Assembly (NCBI GenBank): GCA_022826045.1
Contig: JAJDVQ010000046.1
Coordinates: forward strand, 1-59,910
Reading direction: 5' to 3'
DNA: 59,910 nucleotides
Source: Acidimicrobiia bacterium
GTDB taxonomy: Bacteria; Actinomycetota; Acidimicrobiia; Acidimicrobiales; Poriferisodalaceae
Below are positions 54,331 through 59,910 of the stretch, one piece after another. Made by a program: the position numbers and the translations under genes. Numbering within the stretch: the stretch's first letter is position 1; each line of letters starts with the position of its first letter. The notes beneath the pieces are model-generated. The model was not told the origin of the DNA and made no database searches. It saw only the letters and a program-made list of their open reading frames with translations.

Positions 54331-54939
54331 ATGGCTGAGAATTCCGATCAGCATTCCGAGCGCCAGCATTCCCGCACAGCACTGCTCGTCGTGGATGTGC
54401 AGCCCACCTTCTGCGAAGGCGGCGCACTGGGGGTCGAGGGCGGCAACGACGTCGCCGCGCAGGTGGCGGATCTGCTGGCGGGCGAGCACGGCTACGACCT
54501 CGTGGTAACCACTCAGGACTGGCACATCGACCCGGGCGATCACTTCAGCGACGAGCCCGACTTCGTCGATACGTGGCCGCCCCACGGCGTGGCCGGCACT
54601 GCAGAGGCCGAGCTGCACCCTGCCCTCGACGCTGTAGCCGGCCGCATCGATGCGGGCGTACGCAAGGGCATGCACGCTGCCGCCTATTCGGGCTTCGAAG
54701 GAGCCGACGACAATGGCCGGACCCTCAACGAGGTGCTGGCCGCCGCTGCCATCACCGATGTCGACGTTGTCGGGATCGCGTTCGACCACTGCGTGCGTGC
54801 CACCGCGATAGACGCCGCCGCGAACGGCTACGCGACCACGGTGATCGACGGGCTCTCCGCCTCGGTGGCGCCCGAGACTGACGCGGCAGCACGCACCCAG
54901 CTCGCCGACGTCGGCGTCGACGTCATCGCCTCTCGCTGA
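54331..54939 (+). CDS. pncA: Nicotinamidase (PncA/isochorismatase superfamily)
   Basis: 202 residues; AGGAGA lies about 8 nt before the ATG. The catalytic triad is Asp22 (LVVDVQ), Lys112 (VRKGM) and Cys154 (FDHCV). The metal set Asp63, His65, His71 and His85 has the same 2-6-14 spacing as Asp49/His51/His57/His71 of mycobacterial PncA, which distinguishes nicotinamidases from other isochorismatase-like enzymes. It would deamidate nicotinamide to nicotinate for NAD salvage. It stands alone, between VapC and the chorismate mutase. Confidence 0.88.
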   Translation: MAENSDQHSERQHSRTALLVVDVQPTFCEGGALGVEGGNDVAAQVADLLAGEHGYDLVVTTQDWHIDPGDHFSDEPDFVDTWPPHGVAGTAEAELHPALDAVAGRIDAGVRKGMHAAAYSGFEGADDNGRTLNEVLAAAAITDVDVVGIAFDHCVRATAIDAAANGYATTVIDGLSASVAPETDAAARTQLADVGVDVIASR

Positions 54940-54974
54940 ACTGCCCCCTTCAGCCGGCCGGCATCCGCGTCGGT

Positions 54975-55295
54975 CTAGAGGGTTTCCTGCTCGATAGTGA
55001 ACTCGCTGGCCGTCTCGGCAATACGTCTGTGATTGCGGATCACTTCGTCCATCACGAAGTGCACGAACCTCTCGCAGAAGTCGGGATCGAGTCCCTCCGC
55101 CAAGGCGAGCCGGCGCAGCCCGTCCACCTGCTCATGCTGGCGAGGCAGGTCGACCGGCGGCAGGTCGTTCGCAGCCTTGTAGACGCCGATGTCATGAGTG
55201 ATGCGGAAGCGTTCCGCGAGCAGCCGCACCAGCTCGGTGTCGACCCTGTCGATACCGCGGCGGAAATCAGCGAGCTCGTCGTCAGACATCGGCAT
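54975..55295 (-). CDS. AroQ-type chorismate mutase
   Basis: 106 residues (ATG 55289 is another start). An all-helical single domain with DFRRGIDRVDTELVRLLAERF and ITHDIGVYKA, carrying the Arg and Lys that bind chorismate, and a C-terminal helix with FVHFVMDEVIRNH. It converts chorismate to prephenate for phenylalanine and tyrosine. It is a free-standing form, not fused to prephenate dehydratase. Divergent from the thiolase gene with about 100 bp between them. Confidence 0.85.
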   Translation of the reverse strand: MPMSDDELADFRRGIDRVDTELVRLLAERFRITHDIGVYKAANDLPPVDLPRQHEQVDGLRRLALAEGLDPDFCERFVHFVMDEVIRNHRRIAETASEFTIEQETL

Positions 55296-55396
55296 TGTTT
55301 CTAGTCCATCGAGCCGCGACAGCCACGGGAGGAGGAGTGCAGCAGACCCGGCGGTGCACCGGCGGGGGCCGGCAACGCTTGGCTACGGTTTGCGCG

Positions 55397-56593
55397 GTGA
55401 GTGCCTCACGTACTGCTCAGGGCCTGCGCGGCCGCACGGCCGTTGCCGGCGTCGGCGAGACCACCTACTACAAGCGCGGCCAGTCGCCCGATCCTGAATT
55501 CGTGCTGGTCGTGAAAGCGATCTTGGCCGCATGCGAGGACGCGGGCATCAGCCCACGCGAGATCGACGGGTTCTGCTCGTACAGCAACGACCGCAATACG
55601 CCCGCCAGGCTGGCCAATGCCCTCGGCCTCGAAGAGCTTCGCTACTCGAACATGCAGTGGGGCGGCGGGGGCGGCGGTGCCGCAGCCGTCGTGCAGAATG
55701 CCGCCAGCGCCGTTCATGCGGGCTCTGCCAACGTCGTGGTGGCCTACCGGGGCCTTGCCCAGGGCCAGTTCGGCCGATTCGGCCAGGGCGGGCGCCGCCC
55801 GGCCGTGCGGGGCGAGTTCGCCTACACGCTGCCCTACGGCGTGATGAGCCCGGCCCAGATGTATGCGATGCGCACCACCCGGCTCATGTGGGAGCACGGC
55901 ATCGATCGCTCCACCATGCGGGCGGTGGCGCTGGCTGCCTACCACCACGCCCAGAACAACCCCCGGGCGGTCATGTACGGCCGCCCGCTCGACGCCGAGA
56001 CGTACGACTCGTCCCGCTGGATCACCGAACCGTTCCGTCTGTACGACTGCTGCCTCGAGAACGACGGCGGCGCGGCCATGATCGTCACCTCAGCCGAGCG
56101 GGCCGCCGATCTCAGCGATACCCCGGTGCTGGTGCTGGCGGCCCAGCAGAGCGGCGGTCACCGATCGGGCGCCTGGGTGCACAACCCGACCGACTACGCG
56201 ACCTCCAGCTTCAAGCTCGGGGCGCAGCACCTCTACGAGCAGGCCGGCGTGACGCCCGACGACGTGGATGTGGTGCAGAGTTACGAGAACTTCACCGGCG
56301 CCGTGGTGATGAGCCTCATCGAGCACGGCCTGTGCACCTATGAGAACGCCAACGAGGTGCTGACGTTCGAGAACCTGCGGGCGGACGGGGGGAGCATCCC
56401 GTTGAACACCAGCGGCGGCAACCTTGCAGAGTGCTACATGCACGGGCTCGGCATGCAGATCGAGGCGGTGCGGCAGGTCCGCGGCGACTCCACCAACCAA
56501 GTGCCGAACGTGAACGTGTCGCTCTCCAATGCCGGACCCATGGTCGAGATCGCCTCGACAGCGATCTACGGCACGACGGCGGTGCTCGGATGA
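55397..56593 (+). CDS. Thiolase-like lipid-transfer protein
   Basis: 398 residues from GTG 55397. GLRGRTAVAGVGETTYYKRG is the usual start of the SCP-x-type thiolase group. The nucleophile position (NMQWGGGGGGAAAVVQNAA) has no Cys, as in many non-catalytic or lipid-transfer thiolases, while SYENFTGAVV and LNTSGGNLAECYMHG keep other core blocks. It overlaps a DUF35 gene by 4 bp. In actinobacteria such pairs act in steroid or fatty acid side-chain degradation, where the two proteins form a complex. Function here is inferred. Confidence 0.87.
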   Translation: MSASRTAQGLRGRTAVAGVGETTYYKRGQSPDPEFVLVVKAILAACEDAGISPREIDGFCSYSNDRNTPARLANALGLEELRYSNMQWGGGGGGAAAVVQNAASAVHAGSANVVVAYRGLAQGQFGRFGQGGRRPAVRGEFAYTLPYGVMSPAQMYAMRTTRLMWEHGIDRSTMRAVALAAYHHAQNNPRAVMYGRPLDAETYDSSRWITEPFRLYDCCLENDGGAAMIVTSAERAADLSDTPVLVLAAQQSGGHRSGAWVHNPTDYATSSFKLGAQHLYEQAGVTPDDVDVVQSYENFTGAVVMSLIEHGLCTYENANEVLTFENLRADGGSIPLNTSGGNLAECYMHGLGMQIEAVRQVRGDSTNQVPNVNVSLSNAGPMVEIASTAIYGTTAVLG

Positions 56594-57048
56594 GCTCCCT
56601 CGCCGAGGGCACCTACCTGCCCGAGGGCCTCACCCAGCCTGCCCCGATGCGTGACGGGATGGACGCGCCGTACTGGGAGGGCACCCGCGAGCACGAGCTG
56701 CGGGTACAGCGCTGCGCCGACTGCGGCACCCACCAATGGGGGCCCGACTGGGTGTGCCATGCCTGCCAGTCGCTCAACGTCGAGTGGGTGACGGTCGAGT
56801 CCACAGCCCGCATCTACTCCTGGCAGCGCGTCCACCACCCCGTCCATCCGGCGCTGGCCGACCACGGCCCCTACATCGTGGTGCTGGTCGAGCTGCCCCA
56901 CGCCGACAACCTGCGCATGATCGGCAACCTGCTCGGCGACCCCATGCAGGACATCGTCATCGGCAGCGACGTCGAGGCCGTCTTCGAAGACCACGACAGC
57001 GGCAACCCTCCCTACACCCTCGTCCAGTGGCAGGTCACCGCCACTTGA
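56590..57048 (+). CDS. DUF35 zinc-ribbon/OB-fold protein, thiolase partner
   Basis: 152 residues from ATG 56590, overlapping the thiolase stop (ATGA). The Zn-ribbon ligands are Cys42, Cys45 (CADC), Cys56 and Cys59 (CHAC); an OB-fold half with SWQRVHHPVHPALADHGPY and LVELPHADNLRMIGNL follows. DUF35 proteins bind acyl-CoA and hold thiolase-like partners together in steroid-degrading or polyketide systems. Close coupling to the upstream gene supports a complex. Confidence 0.9.
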   Translation: MSSLAEGTYLPEGLTQPAPMRDGMDAPYWEGTREHELRVQRCADCGTHQWGPDWVCHACQSLNVEWVTVESTARIYSWQRVHHPVHPALADHGPYIVVLVELPHADNLRMIGNLLGDPMQDIVIGSDVEAVFEDHDSGNPPYTLVQWQVTAT

Positions 57049-57361
57049 ACGCTGGGGCCGGCCCTGCTCGAGCGGCTGATGCGGGGTGGACTTGCAACTG
57101 AGCGTGCTGAGCGAGCGCTGTGAAGCCACGGTCGGCGTGCAGCACCTCTGCACCGCTCCTGATGAAACTGCGGCAACAGCGTCGGCGATCGCGTCATCAC
57201 CCCTACGCAAGAACGCGATCCATGCCGACGTCATCAATCCGCCCAGTGTCCGCCGATCGTCCGGCACTGTCAGCGGGCTGCGTCACAGGTGCTCGACGCG
57301 GTCTCCACGCATGGCTTCGAGGTCGCCGCCCCAACCGGCGCCGCGCAAGGCAAGTGCCTCC
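57049..57361. other. Gene-free stretch
   Basis: 313 bp between the DUF35 gene and the end of the secreted protein gene (convergent). I see no supported gene, strong hairpin or array. A short minus-strand stretch near 57080-57170 reads VLHADRG in one frame, faintly like a transposase core, but is too short to call. Confidence 0.4.
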
Positions 57362-58231
57362 TCAGCTGCCGCCGGTCCACACGTCGCAACGTGCGTTGTC
57401 GCCTTTCCAGCAGTCGACGAGGGTCTGCCCGTTGGCAAGGTCCGGCCATTTGTCGGTGTCGGTGCCGAGCCCGGAAGCGAAGCTGTCGCCTGCCCAGCAT
57501 TGCACCCACACCGGCTCGGACGTGGTGCCGGTGACGGTCTGCCAGTTCTCCTCGGGCGCCCACGGCTCGGGCACCTTGAACGACGTCACCGACAGGACGC
57601 CTGCCTGCACGCAGCCGGAGCCGGTCAGCCAGCCGCCGGTGCTGCCGGGATGGGTCGGGACGCTGGACTTGCCTGCACATTCGGGAGGAGCGTTGTCTGC
57701 GCCGTACTGGGCGATGAGAGCGGCACAGTCCCAGCCCCAGTAGTCGATGACGTCCTGAGCGGACCCGCCCGGCGGCAGCGAGTAGTCGTACACGCCGTCG
57801 GAGTTCGCGTCGCCGGTGCCGTCCCCTGAGCCGACGTCAGGCGGGAACGCGTGGCACCAGCCGTCGCCGAGGGCACCGCTGTAGCAGTCGATGACGCCGT
57901 ACGTGCCGGTCGGCGGCCACATATCGCCACTGTCGCCGGGACCGAAACCTGCCGCGAAGCAGTGAACGTGATACATGTCTCCTTGCCACGCGACCGGTCC
58001 GCTGCCGCCTTTCACGGCAGCGGTCGACACTCCCCAGCCGGGCCACGTCCCGGTCCCGGAGCACACCACTGCGCCGTCCGGGGTGCCGTCAGCAGCGGTC
58101 TCCGCAGAAGCAGAAGGCACCGCGACAACGAGCAGCATCGCAGCAGCGAACGCTGCGCTCGCGAGCCGCCGACAAATCCGCCGTGTCCCGACCGAGATTT
58201 TCGTGGACTGCGCTACAGGCGCGATCTTCAT
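57362..58231 (-). CDS. Secreted Cys/Trp-rich protein of unknown function
   Basis: 289 residues. The N-terminus has Lys/Arg then a hydrophobic core (ASAAFAAAMLLVVAVPSASA) with an ASA-ET-type cleavage site, so it is exported. The mature part is rich in Gly, Trp and Cys (about nine cysteines) with repeated patterns: VIDCYSG..DGWCHAF, VQCWAGDSF and LVDCWKGDNARCDVW, and an acidic Asp-rich loop (DGTGDANSDGVYD) that could bind calcium. The cysteines probably form disulfides outside the cell. I recognise no family. It is divergent from the membrane protein gene at 58513. Confidence 0.7.
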   Translation of the reverse strand: MKIAPVAQSTKISVGTRRICRRLASAAFAAAMLLVVAVPSASAETAADGTPDGAVVCSGTGTWPGWGVSTAAVKGGSGPVAWQGDMYHVHCFAAGFGPGDSGDMWPPTGTYGVIDCYSGALGDGWCHAFPPDVGSGDGTGDANSDGVYDYSLPPGGSAQDVIDYWGWDCAALIAQYGADNAPPECAGKSSVPTHPGSTGGWLTGSGCVQAGVLSVTSFKVPEPWAPEENWQTVTGTTSEPVWVQCWAGDSFASGLGTDTDKWPDLANGQTLVDCWKGDNARCDVWTGGS

Positions 58232-58512
58232 GCTTCAGACATTAGAGCATGCGCCAATAGGCGCTGACCTGCGGACCCTCAGATCACGCCCGATACACAA
58301 AATTCCCGAGTATCACATGAGTGAGTGATTGCTCTCACCGAGGATCGTGCCGACGGCCCACCAGATCGCGGACCTTCTCAGCTACCCCAAACCCCACCAC
58401 TCACCGGAACGCTGCAGCAACCTTCATCCAAGCGGCGCCTGGGCGGATCCTGCTTGGGCAGCAGCGGAAATCGACCGCGGAGATCGACCACCGACCATGT
58501 AGAAGTACCCGC

Positions 58513-59139
58513 GTGTTCCGACGATCGTCGAAGAAAGCCGAGGCTCCAGCTCGCGCGACCGGGTCCGCGACGTTTCCCATCAGTTCGGATCTGACGCCCG
58601 AAGAAGTGCTCGCCAACCGTCATGAGACGATTGATCTGATCTTGACGGAGGTGTTGCGACAACGCCGAGAACAGGATGAGCGTCTCGAATATGTGCGCCG
58701 TGTCGCAGCCCTATTCCTTGGCATCTCGTTACCAGCGACAGCCTTAGCACTGACGAGACTCGAAGGGAGCCTGCCGCTGACACGAGCGATCATCGCCGGT
58801 TTGCTGCTCCTCGGTGGCCTTGGGGCGACGTACGGCGTACTGCGTCCCCGCGATTGGCAGGCGGGACCAAGCATCGAAGAACTCATCAACGGCCCGTACC
58901 GGCTCGGGGCCGATGCGCATGACTTCCGGTGGGTGCTAGTTCGCTCTCACCAAGAGGTCTTCGCAGCCAACGAGACGCAAGTCCGCCGCGCGCAACGCAG
59001 CTTCGTTTCGGCCCTCTTCCTGCTTACCCTCAGCGCCGTCGTCCTGTGGTCGGCATTCGTTGGGCAGGGTGATCCCACGTCCGACGGAACTCCCGAACGC
59101 TGCGTCGCCGTTTGCGCCGGTGCAAATGGTGACGTGTAG
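58513..59139 (+). CDS. Membrane protein with three hydrophobic segments
   Basis: 208 residues from GTG 58513; an upstream frame extends to GTG 58321 but its composition is not protein-like. The N-terminal soluble helix (DLILTEVLRQRREQDERLEYVRR) leads into AALFLGISLPATALAL, then AIIAGLLLLGGLGATYGVL, a middle soluble part, and SALFLLTLSAVVLWSAFV. The layout of an amphipathic helix before two closely spaced membrane segments loosely recalls SLATT- or Pycsar-type membrane effectors, but the similarity is weak and function is unknown. 58232-58512 shows no gene. Confidence 0.6.
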   Translation: MFRRSSKKAEAPARATGSATFPISSDLTPEEVLANRHETIDLILTEVLRQRREQDERLEYVRRVAALFLGISLPATALALTRLEGSLPLTRAIIAGLLLLGGLGATYGVLRPRDWQAGPSIEELINGPYRLGADAHDFRWVLVRSHQEVFAANETQVRRAQRSFVSALFLLTLSAVVLWSAFVGQGDPTSDGTPERCVAVCAGANGDV

Positions 59140-59148
59140 GGTGAATCC

Positions 59149-59349
59149 ATGTCCCGCGGAACCTCCGACGAAGGCGGCAGCACAGCTCCCGCGCCGCAGA
59201 ACGACCCTGCTCCGTCGACTCAACCGGCAGAACCGCCGCCGCTGCCTGATCTTCCGCCGGTCGCCCCGACGCTCGTCGAGCGAGGCGATGCACAGCACTA
59301 CCGAGAGGTCGCGCAACGTCAGCGAGACCGTGGTGAAGGCCGTGCCTGA
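59149..59349 (+). CDS. Small Pro-rich protein
   Basis: 66 residues from ATG 59149, 9 bp after the membrane protein stop. It is mostly disordered Pro/Ala/Gln (APAPQNDPAPSTQPAE, PPPLPDLPPVAPTL), ending RGDAQHYREVAQRQRD. It overlaps a second Pro-rich frame of similar composition. No family recognised. Confidence 0.4.
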   Translation: MSRGTSDEGGSTAPAPQNDPAPSTQPAEPPPLPDLPPVAPTLVERGDAQHYREVAQRQRDRGEGRA

Positions 59350-59494
59350 CGAAGAAGCCCCCGCCCAATCTCCTGCCCCGGCATCGGAGAGTGCACCGCC
59401 GCCTCTTCCAGAATTGCCAAGTGAGCCGCCGACCAAGGTGAAGCACGCAGAACCGCCAGCTCAGAACCGGATCGAGCTCTCCGACGAGAACTGA
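59333..59494 (+). CDS. Second small Pro-rich ORF, overlapping in another frame
   Basis: 53 residues from GTG 59333 (VKAVPDEEAPAQSPAPASES, APPPLPELPSEPPTKVK, EPPAQNRIELSDEN). It resembles the preceding protein (APAPQ.. and PPPLPDLP), overlaps its end by 17 bp and is in a different frame. It may be a duplicated neighbour or the other half of a gene split by a frameshift. Confidence 0.35.
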   Translation: MKAVPDEEAPAQSPAPASESAPPPLPELPSEPPTKVKHAEPPAQNRIELSDEN

Positions 59495-59824
59495 CGACTC
59501 GCCTACGGAGGTCGCGAGGCCTTCGACACCGCTGCGAGACGACGGGCACCGCGCGAAGCCGATGCGAATACCATCTCGCAGCGAACGCGGCCCCCAAATT
59601 TGCTGGAGGCGGGTCGAGCGGCTGAGCGCGTCCGCGCCCACTGACCCAGCGGGCCACCAGTTGGGCTCAGATGGGAGTGATATGGCGACACGTCGAGAAT
59701 GGTCCAGGCGCGGCGCATCATCACTTCGGGCGTGCCGCCCTGCTTCTCGACACGAGTGATTGCCGCCGCTAGCCCTGATTATTCATGAGAATGGGGGCGG
59801 TGGGGTTTTCGCGTCCGCGGAAAA
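59495..59824. other. Gene-free stretch before right-edge hairpin
   Basis: 330 bp with no supported gene on either strand. It includes a weak dyad TTTTCGCG..GCGGAAAA at about 59806-59824 next to the larger hairpin. Confidence 0.35.
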
Positions 59825-59910
59825 GCCTTTCTGACCTGCGACGATGTGTGTTGTGGAAGCACACAGTGCGCAGATCGGAAAGGCATCTCCGTGGTGAAGT
59901 CTAGAAGCGT
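59825..59910 (+). mobile_element. Long imperfect hairpin and probable 5' end of a transposase gene
   Basis: GCCTTTCTGACCTGCG (59825-59840) pairs with CGCAGATCGGAAAGGC (59869-59884) at 14 of 16 positions, with an inner TGTGTG (59845-59850) / CACACA (59860-59865) stem and a 9-nt loop. Immediately after, a GTGGTGAAG frame begins at 59891 and runs off the window. From memory, IS1380-type actinobacterial elements have a similar leader and a VVKS-type transposase start, so I suggest an insertion sequence; only 20 bases of coding sequence are visible. Confidence 0.35.

Noticed and set aside
57080..57170. Minus-strand stretch reading VLHADRG, like an IS3/IS481 transposase core
   Set aside because: Only about 30 codons, no flanking catalytic residues, no terminal repeats; too short to separate from chance.

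Overview
The window is 59.9 kb of GC-rich DNA. GTG starts are frequent, genes often overlap by 4 bp (ATGA or GTGA), and the gene content includes a single-chain acyl-CoA carboxylase, a thiolase/DUF35 pair, a sucrase/ferredoxin-like protein and VapBC. Together these suggest a high-GC actinobacterium, plausibly an Acidimicrobiia-type marine or host-associated heterotroph. No rRNA or tRNA gene was seen, so the taxonomy is inference.

Layout. (1) 1-9372, minus: a giant secreted Calx-beta-rich surface protein that runs off the left edge, with a C11/G11 tract just upstream of its start. (2) 9900-13485, plus: a tight four-gene operon (membrane coiled-coil protein, sucrase/ferredoxin-like protein, CaiB-type CoA transferase, shikimate kinase). 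(3) 13.5-29.4 kb: four AAA/DUF4143 ATPases with PD-(D/E)XK-like C-termini, interleaved with methylated-amine and C1 genes. These are an MttB-like methyltransferase overlapping a dimethylglycine-dehydrogenase-like oxidase, a second such oxidase with an FMN hydroxy-acid dehydrogenase, and a class III aminotransferase. (4) 29.4-38.7 kb: Zn-alcohol dehydrogenase, MFS transporter, an SDR-DUF2867 fusion, a single-chain acyl-CoA carboxylase, nitroreductase and a TauE-like exporter. (5) 38.8-48.6 kb: a small toxin/antitoxin-like pair, then a converging three-gene defence operon (SNF2 helicase-DUF3883, DUF1156 DNA methyltransferase, DUF499 ATPase) with a G12 tract inside the helicase gene. (6) 48.6-57.0 kb: class V and class III aminotransferases, a D-aminoacylase-like amidohydrolase behind a tiny leader ORF, VapBC, nicotinamidase, chorismate mutase and a thiolase/DUF35 pair. 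(7) 57.4-59.9 kb: a secreted Cys/Trp-rich protein, a membrane protein, two overlapping Pro-rich ORFs, and at the right edge a long imperfect hairpin that probably precedes a transposase.

How the genes may work together. The metabolic genes are consistent with stepwise demethylation of betaine-like compounds (MttB-like protein, then FAD/GcvT oxidases that pass C1 units to folate) and with glycine/glyoxylate transamination. Fatty acyl-CoA carboxylation, CoA transfer and thiolysis form a second theme. Defence and addiction genes (helicase-methylase-ATPase operon, VapBC, an NTase pair, DUF4143 ATPases) are scattered among them. The two observations I consider most worth following are the long G-tracts at the defence helicase and the surface-protein start (possible phase variation), and the palindromic or shared sequence motifs in front of the DUF4143 ATPase genes (possible self-regulated ATPase family).
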